Part shown: positions 12,722 through 25,231 of the stretch, in pieces
Layout of the letters: the number at the start of each line of letters is the position of its first letter
Numbering within the stretch: position 1 is the first letter of the stretch
Assembly (NCBI RefSeq): GCF_025766255.1
Contig: NW_026516664.1
Location: forward strand, 434,001-498,000
From: Zychaea mexicana
Taxonomy: Eukaryota; Mucoromycota; Mucoromycetes; Mucorales; Lichtheimiaceae
DNA length: 64,000 nt
Direction of reading: 5' to 3'
Made by a program: the position numbers and the translations under genes
The notes under the pieces: model-generated
What the model was told of the DNA's origin: nothing
Databases searched by the model: none
What the model saw: the letters and a program-made list of their open reading frames with translations, nothing else

Positions 12722-15700
12722 TTCGAATGTAGAGTGAGAGAGAAGGAAAAAAAAATCTTATGGCTGGCTCACAAATTTTTTTCAATCCGGGCGGACAGCC
12801 GAAAAACGCGTCACCTCGTCAAAGAAAAAAAAAACGCCACCCAGCTAATTATGTTAACCGGAGGAAGAAGTACTACTGCGGCAGTGAAAGATTTGTTGAC
12901 AGCCACAGGGACATTCTACTTCTTTTTTGAGCTTTAATATATAGGTGCAAAAACATGTGATGTTTCTTGTCTCTAGATCTTTCTAAGCTGATCTTGGGCG
13001 AGAAAATCACGTATCGCTCTATCAGCCTTATTGTGAGAGAACTGACACTCGTCGTCTCTCTTCAAATCAAGAACTTGAAGGCCGATAAATCTTTTTTCCT
13101 CTCGACCTGATCCCGCGAAAAGTTTTTTGCATATTGCTGAAAGAGCTACTTGAAGCCAATCCATAGGATGATCTTGTATGGACAATACGCTATGACTATG
13201 ATAATTTATTGAATGAGTAATCGACTGGATGAAACAAGACACTATATGTTTTTTATGCGCTCAAAAAATTGGACTAGCAGGGTCACTTTGGCTAAATGAC
13301 TAGAAAGTAGGGACCCTAGCGACCGCCCTGACTCTACCTTTACAATATCACAGCTTATTGTGGTTTTTTGCTCAAGAAAAAAAACAGGGACCTTGATGCA
13401 CCCGCATTTTATTGAAGCACAGTGCAATGTGTCAGCGGGTCAGTAGGCTGTATGAGATGCACATAAAGCACCAGCTTTATCTATCAGATCGTAAGTTTTC
13501 GTTTGCATCGGGCCGTTTTGCAATACTGCCATGTAGCGTTGTGTTTTGCTGTTAAAAAGTCGTCTGCTACTCTATCTATTCTTCTATCTCCTTTTGTCAA
13601 CATGACGAGACAAGCAGCCACCACTCATCGTCATAATGTTAACGATATGTATGGCACATCTGGGAAAGATCGGACATACAGTTTACTATAATGCCTCAAA
13701 TGCGAGGACTGCTGTAATGAACATTATGCATAAAGTGCATGATATAATCCCGAGCTATTCTTCGTTGCTCGCGTAAATATATGATGCACTCGCTGACCTC
13801 CATTGCTCCGAGAAGCCTGCACATGTGCAATACCAACAAGCTGTAATATGTAGTTTGCTCGGAGCTAGGGCAAAGAAGAGCACACGTGTTGTATCGACAA
13901 GCTGTATATAATCTATATGTAGCTAGGGCAAAAAGGATAATTGCATTATGCAAAACGGAGGAAACATCGCTTGTCAAAAGAGCACAGCAGCAGTACATGT
14001 GGAGCAAGATCATTCTTGTGATATATATGTATTGTACCAAACCAAGTGGGTGAGTTGGTAGTAGCCTTTTGAACAAAAGGTACTTTGGCTGTAAGTATCG
14101 TGTAAGAGAAGTTATCTGAAGAAAATAATGGTTGCGAGAACACCGCAATCGTCTAATTCCGCTACGCTGTATTTTTTATGGCAAGTGAGATTATACTATG
14201 TTCTTTTCGTGTAACAAGAAGCTTTGTTGCGGGCTTCCCCCGTGTGTTCCTCCCCCGAGACTCTCCTAACAAAACAACAGACGCAACGGACTTGTTTGTG
14301 CATGAACAAAAGAGGTCATCACTTTAATTTTCCTTTCCCTTTACATGTCGTACAGCCCCATTCCCGACCCTCGAAACAACCACACACACGCTTCTGTATA
14401 TGCATACTTTTGGGTCTCTAATATACGAGTGTATTTACGTTAGCTTATCGAGAAAAGTTGTCGTAATAGTACTCCTCTCAATAAGTATCACATAAGACGT
14501 AAGCACCAATAACTCCTCATTCAACCCTCTTCCCCTCCTTCCGCGCCTAATGGAAAAGGAGAGGCTGAGAAAATAGAAAGTAAACTCTAAAAAGCCAAAC
14601 TGATATAGTGCATACATGAGTAAACGGCGGTAAAGATAGGGGGAGCTGTCATGTGTTTGACTGACTAAAGACAATACACAGCAATTATATCGCCGGGATC
14701 ATGTCAGTTCATCCGATTGCATATGTATCTACATATTCTTTATTAGATGTATGTACCAAAAATGTTTGATAATGCGTATCATATGCATGGCTGGGTCCTG
14801 CCAGCAGGTTTTTTAGTATGAGCTTGTTTTTTTTTTCTTGAATAAAAAGTGCATATGCGTGGTCATTATAAAAAGAATCAATAAGGATGAAGAATGCTCA
14901 TCGGGCCTTGCACTACATTGCGTACTTTTATGAAATGTATGATGCTGTACAGTATAGAAAAATGTGTGTGTGATCCGATTTCTCGGAAACGCTCACTAAC
15001 AAACTGAGAAGTTTTGAACGTGCGAAAATGAGATACATATACTAAATTACCTTTCCTCGATCAGTAAGCTATGTGCTATGATCAATATGAGCTCCAACCA
15101 GAAAAGCTGGAGAGAGTACAGCCTAGCCGAGTGTTTTGGATCACTCGACAACTGCTGTGTACAAATGTACTTTCTTTGTTTTCTTGTAGTTGTGGTGTAA
15201 ACCTTCAAGGACGATCAACCTGATTTGAATTCAGGGTGCTTCGACAACGTTGTTTATATTGTTGCTTTGCTACTACTACTTGTAGTAGTATTCGTCATAC
15301 AGACATGTTGTCCAGACCATCATTTTTGTGTTGATGGAGTATAACAATAGCGTTGCCAACTTTACACTTTACAAATATCTTTTGCAGGATGCCCTTGAAC
15401 AATCCTTGGCAGCTAGGTATACATATATTGTTTCCTTGTTTTCTCAGGGCTGGTCAAGCACACATTCACATATATACGTCATTATACTGATCTTTAATTA
15501 CTAGGAGGTTCGTAAAGATATATGATAATACATTCCTATTCATCAATCGGTTAATCAAGATTCAAAGTTGTCTATTCATGTTACTGGTTTTAATCATCAC
15601 AGCACATACAGTATTACAGTAAAATAATGTCTGATGCTAATCTCTAAAATGGATTGGCTGTGTCTCTTCGGTTGTGTATAACAGAACAGGACATATAACT

Positions 15701-17481
15701 GGACGACACATAGCGAGAATCAACAGGCAGCTGCATATAGTATTACACTTTCTACCATACTTTTCTTATCAAAAGCTGGAAAGAATAAGGGGAACGCTGA
15801 GCGGGACAGGACGAGGGGTAAAGATGCGAGTTTTTCAGGAGTCGAAGAAGCTTACTCTTGTTTAAAATTCTAACTGCCACCAGACTGCTCGTGAAATTGT
15901 AGAGACAGTTGCTGCGCATACAAGCAGGAGAACGGCAAAGGAAACAAGCAGAAGCACATACGATATAACATTGAAGCATATCGTCATCAGCCTACTTACG
16001 TTTGCGTGCAAAACAAATTATCTAAACCACTATTGATAATATGTACACGACATACATCACCTTTAACAGATTTGTCAGTTGTTTTATTGGGGTCAAACGT
16101 GAGTATATATATGTGTGACGGTACTATTACGCCCGCCATGTATCATCGCAGGATTTTACCTTTAGCAAAACTGAAAGTGGGCAAGCTTTGCATTAATGTA
16201 TCATAAAATAACATTGATGATTACAACTTAAAAGAAGAAGGATACAGACACCTTCAATAAGACAAAATTGACAGTTACTGTATACAGTCGATCCGCTGGA
16301 AACTGACTAGAACCCGGGCAGAGTGAAATTTTGGGGTCGGCGTGGTTTCTTTTTAAACTTGCTGTCTTTTAGAGTGTAAGCAAATAGTATGCATAGTATA
16401 ATGAACTATTATCTAAATTACAAAGGTATGGTAGTCAGCGATTGAAACACTACCGAAACCGACAACAGTATTGCAAAAAGCTCTTTTCACGACTTCCCGT
16501 TCAGAATCAGCACCGCGGCTGTAAATGGATGTGGATATTTTGAACTGCTTTGATATGGTGAATCCTGGTCAAATCCACTATAGAATGCGATTCTATCTCT
16601 GCGTGGTATGTACAATGCTGCTACTCGTGTTAAGAAGAGTACTTTAGCCACAAGATGACATCTACAGTACTAAATTGAAAACTCCTGGGCGTTTTTACGT
16701 AAATACGAGCACTCAATGACGAGAAAGGTTAATCCTTGGTTTTTATTCATTCTTTACTGGCTATTAACCTCATTATCTCCCATTTTGTTTGAAATGAAAG
16801 TTTTTGCTTGCTATATATAGCAAACATAGTTCAACGTGGGTAACTTTTTTGTTTCACAGCTCTAAGCACTTCTCGTTACTCTTAATTACGACACAACGAT
16901 TTATATGACTTGACTCAAATGGCACTATAATTGCTACTATTGCTATTCATGATAGTAGATAAATGGAGTTTTTACTAAAGTTTCGACTACAAAGATAAAG
17001 AAGAGCTTATTATTAACCGTTTATTGATATGTGATAAGAGATAGACATATTGCAGGATGCTAACGGTGATAATGTACCTCAAACACAAAAGTTTAAGTTT
17101 ATTCTCTCAGAAGATGTGGCGCTGTTGTTCCACATCAAAGGTTATGTTACTGCGCAACAACACGATTGTTATTAAAAGGCTATTAAGATGGTGAGAATAG
17201 AAAGACATAATGTACCTTTTTCTTTTCTTTCTCTTTCTACAACAATTAGCCGATATTGCAAGACAAAAGTGATGGCGGCAGCTTCTTTATTCTCTAATCG
17301 CCAAAAGTAGAAAGTAGATGCTCGAACGTAACTAAAATTGGCATGTAATGTTACACATGGCAAGGCGCCTTTCCACCAGCCCCGCGAACCACAGCTGTTT
17401 TCTTCCTCTCCCTCTTCTTCTTATTTTTCGTTCTCCTCCTGTGCTGTCATCTCTACATACTCTCAATTGTTCGATATTTCA
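12722..17481. other. Gene-poor region of 4.8 kb
   Basis: I find no convincing gene. The minus-strand stretch 12973-13242 is open for 89 codons and reads coding-like at its end (DRAIRDFLAQDQLRKI), but has no recognisable domain. At about 16283 the sequence TA-CAGTCGATCC followed by a GC-rich patch in AT-rich DNA resembles one end of a pogo-type transposon; no partner end or transposase was seen. From about 17380 a C/T-rich tract forms the promoter and leader of the Hsp70-like gene. Confidence 0.4.
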
Positions 17482-19913
17482 ATGGCAGTAGCAGCAGCCC
17501 GTCCTTTTAATCCCAACGATTACCCGGTAGTCATTGGCATCGATTTCGGTTAGTAGCTCGATTAGCTTAACTTTTTTTATTCGCTTTTCATTCAACAAAG
17601 GGCAAAAAAAAAAGACAACCACCAACCGTGATTGCCAAGAACTTAGCACATCCCTTTGGGCCATCAAATTGATGACACCGGCACACTTCTAAACTGTTAT
17701 ATATATAAAATAAAAAATGAACAGGTACCACTTTCTCCGGATGTTCTTATGCTTTTATACAAAACGACGAAGTTGTGGACATTGTCAGATGGTAATTTAC
17801 CGTGGTGATATATTAAAAAAAAGGGGGAAAAGGTCTGTGTGTCTGTGTTGACCATTTTTAAACTTATCTGTTAATTCTTGTACACATACTACAGGCCCAA
17901 GCAGAACAATAACGTTTATCCAAAGGTAATATACGTTTGAGAATAAGCTTTCAATCCATTAAGAGAATGTATACGCAACGGCTGAACAACGTTTTGTTGA
18001 CATAGACACCTACACTTAACTTTTACCATGGCAACTCGAATCAAATGACACAATGGGGTAACGCAGCTCGACTTGAGATGCAACGGCCAACGGCTCGTAA
18101 CTCGGTGCTGTTAAAGCAGTATAAGCTATATTTGGATGAAAATATTGCCAAAGACCTTCCTCCCCTTCCTAATGGCTTGACGATTGTCGATGCTATTGCC
18201 GATTATCTCGGTGCTTTCCACGATCACGTTGTTAACGAACTCAAGAAGGGTTTTGCCCGAAACTATGGACAGCATCAATTCCGATACGTAAGTTACAAGA
18301 AAAAACACATACCTGTGTATGGGAGGAGGATGAGGGGGGGGGTACACACACAATATAGGGAACGAAAAGGAGGAAGCAACGACCGACAGTTAGTAGCCGG
18401 ACATGGGATAACATATACAACACAATGCATGCAGTGCTTGACGGTTCCCGCCATGTGGTCCGATAAGGCAAAGAGCACTATGCGTGACGCAGCCATCAAA
18501 GCAGGCTTGATCACTGAAAATGACCATCGCGACCGGCTCATGCTCATCTCAGAACCCGAAGCCGCAGCGTTGTACTGTGAGAAGAAGTGTGATCAGTTCA
18601 ACCTCAGACATGGTGATCGATTCATGATTTGTGATGCTGGTGGTAAGAGATACATCGATTCTGCATAGTCAACTTTCATCTTTCCCTCTGTTTTAGCTCT
18701 TGGATGACTCACGTATATGTGTATAGGTGGTACTGTCGATTTGATTGTGTTTGAGATTGATGAGCGAACGGGCCGTAAGCTTCGAGAATGCACAAAAGGT
18801 CATGGTCAATCGTGTGGTTCCGTGTTTTTGGACCGACGTATGCGCAAGTTGCTGAAAAAGAAGTTCAAGGAATACCTGTCGTCGATCCCAGCATCTGCTT
18901 TTGAAACCATGATGGATACATTTGTCGATCTGATCAAGCCACAGTTCGACGGCGTAGAGGACCAATTTATCTCGCTGCCAGCCTCGATGAACTTGGACTC
19001 GCTCAACAACCCGGCAATCGGTTTGGAGGATGGCATGTTGTGCATCACGGCTGCTGAGCTGAAGCAGGAAGTATTCGAGCCGGTGATCCGTGAGGTGTTG
19101 GCACTGGTTGAAGATCAGCTTATCAAAGCACAGTCGTTGCAGGCTGTGTTCCTGGTCGGTGGTTTCGGTTCTTCCAATTATCTGTTTGAACGGGTGCAGC
19201 AGGAGTTTGCATCCCGTGTAGGATTGGTGGCTGTCCCTCCTCGTTGTGAGTTGGCTGTTGTGCGTGGCGCTGTATACTTTGGTCTGAACCCCCGAGTTGT
19301 CACTACGCGTATTCCCCGATATTGGTACGGTATCGACACGACCACCACCTTTGAAGAAGGCATCGATCCTCCAAGCTACAAAATCGTACGAGCGGATGGC
19401 AGTGTACGCTGTGATAACCGTTTCTCGGTCTACGTACGACGTGGGGAGCCCCTTGGTATGTTGTCTGCTTGTGCTTCTTGGACAAGGGTAATGGAACACG
19501 GGGTAGGAGCTGAAAATTAATTCATCACATCTTTTGTAGACATCGATAACTGCGTGTCGAAAGACTTTTTTGCGTACTACCCTCATCATACCACATGTAC
19601 ACTCTATGCTGCTGACACTGAGGAACAACCCCGTTATACAACTAGTCCTGGCGTGCGTAAGGTCGCCAACTTCACCATCCCTATGCCAACACTTCCAGGT
19701 GTCATGGAAGGCGAGAAGGTTGACTTGTCTATAAAAATGTACTTTGGTGAAGTCGAACTTCGAGTAGAAGGTAAGACCATTGTTGGCTTTTTCCAAGAGT
19801 CTCTGTGTATATATAAATATAAGACCATCAATACTGACCAACATCTTTTTCTCCCAATAGCCGTTATTCGTGGTAAAACATATGGCACGACATGCACGTT
19901 CGATACGGATTAA
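17482..19913 (+). CDS. HSPA12-like Hsp70 family ATPase
   Basis: Actin-fold ATPase of the divergent HSPA12A/B-like branch of Hsp70. Eight exons (17482-17548, 17725-17791, 17895-17925, 18006-18287, 18435-18642, 18727-19455, 19540-19770, 19861-19913) join in frame to 555 residues. The phosphate-1 loop is GIDFGTTFSGCSYAF, the phosphate-2 loop CDAGGGTVDLIVFE, and the adenosine motif FLVGGFGSSNYLFERV. The normal DnaK-type peptide-binding domain and the EEVD tail are absent; instead there is a short beta-rich tail ending CTFDTD. The cellular role of fungal members is poorly known and the substrate cannot be read from the sequence. A long minus-strand ORF across exons 6-8 is its antisense shadow. Confidence 0.88.
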
Positions 19914-20477
19914 GATCGCACCATATCCATTTTTTTTAGAAAGAACACAGAAAAAAACGCACGACAACAAACAATCCGATATACACCCTTCCTACACAAA
20001 CACCCACACTCTCTTCTCCTTTTACCAACCCAACTACTTTTCTCTTTTTATTGTACTACTTGTTTCTCGTGAAATACCAAAGGCTTCATTTTTTTTTCTG
20101 TCTGCTACCAAAAACTGTGACAGGCAGGCAATGTCTTTCTGTGCCTCGTGTAGATTAATTGATATGCTGGCGATTTATGTATATATACCGTGCGATGTGT
20201 ATAGCAAGAGTTAGAAGTCGCATCAAACTTGTCGTATGCACTCACACCACTGTGCTAGTTTGTAGGAGCACTGAATAGGGCAAAAGAGCAGCATTTCATA
20301 TGTCAGTAGCGTATACATCCATTCAGTATAACTGCTAACTGAGCGCTTGAGTGTGACGTCAGTTCAGCGCCGACAGACTCTCAGCAAAAAAACCAAAATT
20401 CAACCCGTTTCAAAACAACAATATCCTCACTGCCCTACCACCGTTATTAACTCCCCGCTCTTTTGCTATACCACCAA
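19914..20477. other. Intergenic region
   Basis: Contains the 3' flank of the Hsp70-like gene and the promoter of the complex I subunit gene. A possible core promoter is the TATATATA stretch near 20180. The sequence GTGACGTCA at about 20352-20360 is a CRE/ATF-like palindrome, 118 bases before the NDUFA11 start codon. No ORF of substance is present. Confidence 0.4.
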
Positions 20478-21160
20478 ATGACCGCGCACGATAACAAGGA
20501 TTGCCTCTACGAAGCCGGCAAGAACACCCTCATTGCCGGTTCGCTCGGTCTTGTTGTTTCTGCCATGCAGAACACCGTACAAAAGCACAAGGAAGGCGCC
20601 AAAGGTGTCTTTACGAGAACTGGTGGCACCGTCGCGCTCTTCGGTAAAGATTTGCAACCAATAATAACAACAGCAACGACAACAACAAAGTCAACACCAA
20701 TCGAATAACGGAAATATCATGTATTACTTTTGGATCGATTCGACTAATTAATTGCATATTAATACTTAATATAGCTGCAATGGGTGGTATTTTCTCCATT
20801 ACCGAATGTGCTGCAAAGAGCGTTCGTGGTGAAGACGATGCAGTGAACGCTGGTATTGCCGGTTGTGCTGCTGGTTTGGCCGCCGGTGTCAAGAGTAAGT
20901 CAAGTTTTTGCTACGTGAATAACTTGAGAAGAGGGTTTGAATTATTCCAATGGCATTTTCATTAAATTAATGAATCTTGTCACATAGCCCACTCGATCGC
21001 CAAAATGTGCGCTGCTTGTGCTGGTGTTGGTGCTACGATGTTTGCATACGAATACTCTGGTGAAATGAAGGGCGCTTTGTCAGGCAAGACGTTGCAGGAG
21101 CGAAAGGAAGTCAGAGATTCGTTTTTCAAGGGCTACAAGAAGGCTGAAGAAGAAGCATAA
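20478..21160 (+). CDS. NADH:ubiquinone oxidoreductase subunit NDUFA11/B14.7
   Basis: Accessory membrane-arm subunit of mitochondrial complex I, of the Tim17/Tim22/Tim23 family. Three exons (20478-20643, 20775-20894, 20988-21160) join to 152 residues. The protein is Gly/Ala-rich with about four membrane segments: LIAGSLGLVVSAM, VALFAAMGGIFSITECAA, NAGIAGCAAGLAAGV and MCAACAGVGATMFAYEY. The start MTAHDNKDCLYEAG and the charged tail ending KKAEEEA are typical of fungal B14.7 proteins. There is no cleavable presequence, as expected for this family. It is convergent with ALG11, with 234 bases between the stop codons. A Tim17-family import subunit is the alternative, but the length and the pattern of helices fit NDUFA11 better. 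Confidence 0.85.
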
Positions 21161-21394
21161 ATTTCAAGTATCCATCCGATGTCTACATATACTCGCGTTT
21201 ATCCAATTTGTTCTCTCTTGTCTCGCAAAATACAACACCATCATCACCACACACGCACATCACGATTGTTTTTACTAGACTTGCTGTGTTTTTTTTCCTC
21301 ACAATCTTCTTCCAGCAAAACCAAAAAAAAGAATAATTATGAAAAGTGATTCTGTTTTCTTGTTCTATTTGTGGGTGTATGATTGTGTTTGGAT

Positions 21395-23623
21395 TCACGT
21401 CAACCATTTTCGCAGGGACTGCATCATTTCTCGGCTAAAAGCAACCTCGGAAAACTTATCAGATGCAGCTGCACGTGCGTTGGATGCCATTTTTGTGAAC
21501 TCGTCTTCGGGCAGCGACAGAGCTTTGTCGAGACAATCAGCAAACGAGTCGACAGAATCTGCAAGGAACCCTGTAGGTCTGCCATCGTAATCTGCCACAA
21601 TGTCCAATTTAGGGCCTGCAGAATTATGCGCCACAGGGATCATTCCCGCTGCCTGGATTGGAAAAAGAAGGGGTGGGGTGGGTAATGATAATAAAATGAA
21701 TCAGCAACGCGGTTACAAAGTGGAATCGACCACACAGTCTCGTGTCTTTTTGTCACCCGTGTTTCTTACCATATATTCTACAATGCCAATACCGAAATGC
21801 TCGTTCCACATTGTGTGTATTCCGATCTTGGCCTTGCCCAAACAATCCACCAGCGTGTCGAAAGAAGCATTCACTTCAAGCCGAACATGTTCCTTTTTTT
21901 GTATAGACGGTCAAATGTCAGTTATCTCTTGCTTGCCAGGCAACAACCCCTTTTCGACTGTTTACCTCAATATTTAACTCGAGTGCTAGTTTCCTAAGCT
22001 CGGCAATTCGTTTCTCATCACCTTCATTTCGGGCGCTTCCAATCAGTACAAGCTCTAGGTCCTTTTCCTGTCGCCACTTTGGATGTTTCTCGAATAACTT
22101 GGCCAATGCTTGCAACTGCATTGGATGATCCTTTTCTGGTCTATCGTAGACACCATCAGTTTACAGCTCGCTTTCTCTTTTCTATTATCTCCTCCTCTAC
22201 ATTATCCATCCGCCCCCGGGGGTAAGTGTGGGTAGATGGACACACGGAAGAGACAATCCATCAATACCTGAATTGGGCGACGCTGACTATTTTCGGTACA
22301 CGGCACTGGAGACTGAACCCATTGAGACGCTCAGTATCGCATGGTGGATAAACAATCTCTGAATCGGTTTTCCAGAGTTTATCGATGTGGTCTTTCGTCC
22401 AAGTTGAATTGACCATGACAATCTCTGCAAACGAGCCACACCAGCCATACACCCTTGCAAACACGTGATAGTAACTGCATCATCCATTAGGAACGTTTTC
22501 TTTGGTAAAAAAAAACATAAAGAACGTGGGCGAATGCAAGATAATCTTACATCAATTTTCCGTAGGTCCATACAGTACTTTGGGCAAGTTGCGAGTTATT
22601 GTTGTGTTGTTGCCGTCGTTCATATACACGTTTCAACATATCCGAACTTTCCGGTATTGTCAGTAAATTTTTCCGCCACTACCACCAATCAGTCACTGAC
22701 AACAAAATTCTGGTACCTGATCGTCGGATAATGTGTGTAGGTTGCAATTCTTACACGTGTCAAATAGTGTACCAATGGATATGTGAATGCATAACCCATC
22801 GTGTCTTTTTTTTTTTAAAAAAATACGTGAATACATATCGCGAAAGAATATGAGTTAGAGATGTTCGAAATGGTGTTAATTGGAAATTGAGCAAAGTGTA
22901 ATACATACCGAAAAAGAGATCAGGAACAAGTTTGCTAATGGCTTCATAACCCATCACGATCGATGACAAACTTTGAAACAGTAACGTGAAGCGTGGATAT
23001 CTTCACAGAATACAACCAGCTCGTCAATTAAAGGTCAATCTACTCGGTTAAACACGCCTTACCTGGAATCTTCAACAAGATAGCGTGTGCGCAAGTAAAC
23101 TAAGGCGAGTGTTCGTGGATCCAGATCAATATTGAAACGATCCTAAACAACAAAGTGATAGATGCTTTATCAATAGTACTGGTACAAACTATTAGACAAA
23201 TAATGGCGCTTACCTTTACTTTGTAAAGGATTTGTTGTTTCGAAGCATCCAAATCACCAGTATACACGGCACAAATAACGTGAGGGAACTCTTTTTGAAC
23301 GTCGCGAATAGCTGTCCATAGAACTCGTTCACCTCCTCCGCCTGCATTACTAATTTTTGAAGAAACATATAGTACACAATCGCAAATAAGCTCTTTTCTA
23401 AAACACAAAAGTTTATGGGTAGGTATGGTTATTACCAGTACGGATGGAAAAAGCCGAGGAAAATGGGAAGTGAATCGCCAGCATCCGTTGTATGATCTCG
23501 TCCAAGATCTTGCAGTACGCGTTGGCGATTCACGTCAACACTGTTTAAAGTGCGTAATCGCAAGAATCGGTATATTAGCCATATGGATACCAGCGTAGTG
23601 GTTACCCAGAAAGACACGGCCAT
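21395..23623 (-). CDS. ALG11: ALG11, GDP-mannose:dolichol-PP-GlcNAc2Man3/4 alpha-1,2-mannosyltransferase
   Basis: Adds the fourth and fifth mannoses to the dolichol-linked N-glycan precursor on the cytosolic face of the ER. Ten minus-strand exons (23436-23623, 23214-23349, 23063-23142, 22909-23000, 22717-22804, 22551-22646, 22268-22474, 21966-22140, 21770-21892, 21395-21652) join in frame to 480 residues, near human ALG11 (492). One N-terminal membrane anchor (about residues 4-20) is followed by [17 protein letters not shown], the family's N-terminal signature. The GT-B catalytic site shows the EX7E motif in [10 protein letters not shown] (Glu385 and Glu393), then [27 protein letters not shown] and VMVNSTWT are further family blocks. 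The gene is divergent from the small mitochondrial protein gene. Confidence 0.95.
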
Positions 23624-24223
23624 AATATGCCTAACGAGCCGTGTATATTAAGCAGAAGAGTTGATATGCGTTCAAATTCCGTAAAGCTTCGTTTTATTTT
23701 ATGTTGCAGAAGGATCCTTGGTTACACAGGGTATGTTTATGCACGTTCATAGTACGGCAAACAAAGGACATATCCGTTGCTCTGCTCTGCTATGTCTACC
23801 GTCTGTGTCTAAGGTAGGACGTGGTAGCCAGGCAATACACGATATGCTTGTGTTTTTACTATCGCTGAATGTTACATGTATATTGTGAAAAAGGCTATCG
23901 ATGTATGGTGAACCACACCTCCTTGGTACCTGTGACTGCGTGATTGCTCTTAACAACATGATGCTTAGCATGATACTAGTGTTTTCTCTCTAAATGGATT
24001 GATGCACATGAGAGCAAAAACCAAACATGGAGCAGGACAGGTTTGTTCATTCAGTTCTTTCTTTCGAATTCCTATACGAGGGCAGGTATAAACATAAAAG
24101 TACTTTAACCATTTTTGGTAAACTGGATTTTAATAGTACACCGTATAAATGCAAACGCAGCATTTTTCTTACGTCAACTTGGGTCTCTTTTCCTTTCTCT
24201 GTTTTCTGGCAATATAGAACAAA
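23624..24223. other. Divergent promoter region
   Basis: Separates the start codons of ALG11 (minus) and the small probable mitochondrial protein (plus). I see no gene in it. A pyrimidine-rich stretch just before 24220 is probably the leader of the plus-strand gene. Confidence 0.4.
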
Positions 24224-24808
24224 ATGTACAGACGATTAGCAGCCATTGTAAACACAAGAAGAGCGTCACAATTGCGGCCACGATTACCGCTTTCTACGCG
24301 AGCTCCAGCAAATATCCATGCCAACAACAACAACAACAACAACCGTGTCGCCACTATCTGTAATATCTCACGTCGAAACTTAACAGCAGCAGCAGCCGCT
24401 CAACAAAAAAATAATATGGAAGAAGCCATGAACAACATCGAGGAGCTCTTTTCTGCTGCAAAGGACGAGGTTTGTTTGAGATAATCAAGTGGAGAGGTGC
24501 ACACAACGTATAACTATGATGACCCTGGTGTAGTAGGACTGCGGGAAAACGTTTTACTAATACGTCTGTATCTGATCGGTATTCTACATTATCAGATGGA
24601 GTTTGCACACGAGTCGGTTGGCTCGGTTTATTACCATGAAGATCGGGTTACGGCTGAAATAGCAGTGGGTGAATGTTTGCAAGCATTTGACAAGTTTCTC
24701 ACAGACTTGCCTACGGATGAAATGCGTGAAGAGGTACAAAGCAAGGTTGGAATGAAAATCAAGGAATTACAGATGGAATATGAATCGCTGCCCGAGGAAG
24801 GAGGTTAG
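24224..24808 (+). CDS. Small protein with probable mitochondrial presequence, function unknown
   Basis: Two exons (24224-24469, 24596-24808) join in phase 0 to 152 residues. The N-terminus is rich in Arg with no acidic residues for about 65 residues (MYRRLAAIVNTRRASQLRPR), typical of a mitochondrial targeting sequence, and contains a run of seven Asn and an Ala run. The remainder is acidic and probably helical: EEAMNNIEELFSAAKDE joined across the intron to MEFAHESVGSVYYHEDR, then a helix around CLQAFDKFLTDLP and the end YESLPEEGG. I do not recognise the family. The block spanning the splice site suggests a short conserved domain. It is convergent with the U2 A' gene. Confidence 0.75.
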
Positions 24809-25231
24809 GATGGTGCCGTTTGCACCAAAGCATTGCTCACTCCTCAACACAAGTCTGTCCCTGTGTGGGTGCATGTGTGAGTGTACATGGATACGAGGAC
24901 TTGCTAGATAAACCTTCACCATATACTGTAAACAAAATAAATTACATCGAAAAGGTTATTAGAGGCACAACCAAAACTCAGGCGTGTCACTGCTTATATC
25001 CATCTGTGACCTACTGGAGTTGTGTGTGCTACTTTCGCTCATCCCAACTCCACCCTTCTCCCAGTTCTGCTATTATGCTATGCACTTCATAGTCCATCCC
25101 ATTCATTGCTGCGTATGTTGACACGTCTTTTCTTCCAATATATACACTCATTAAATTTCCTCTCTTTCTTCGCAAAACCGTGTATGACTCGCATCTGACG
25201 ACTTGCTTTTTTTATTTGCTGCTTTTAAATC
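24809..25231. other. Convergent intergenic region
   Basis: Three-prime flanks of the small mitochondrial protein gene and of the U2 A' gene. Nothing else is recognisable. Confidence 0.4.

Noticed and set aside
18693..19970. 425-codon ORF on the minus strand
   Set aside because: It is antisense to exons 6-8 of the Hsp70-like gene, whose splice sites and motifs are clear. Its translation has no recognisable features and arises from the codon bias of the real gene.
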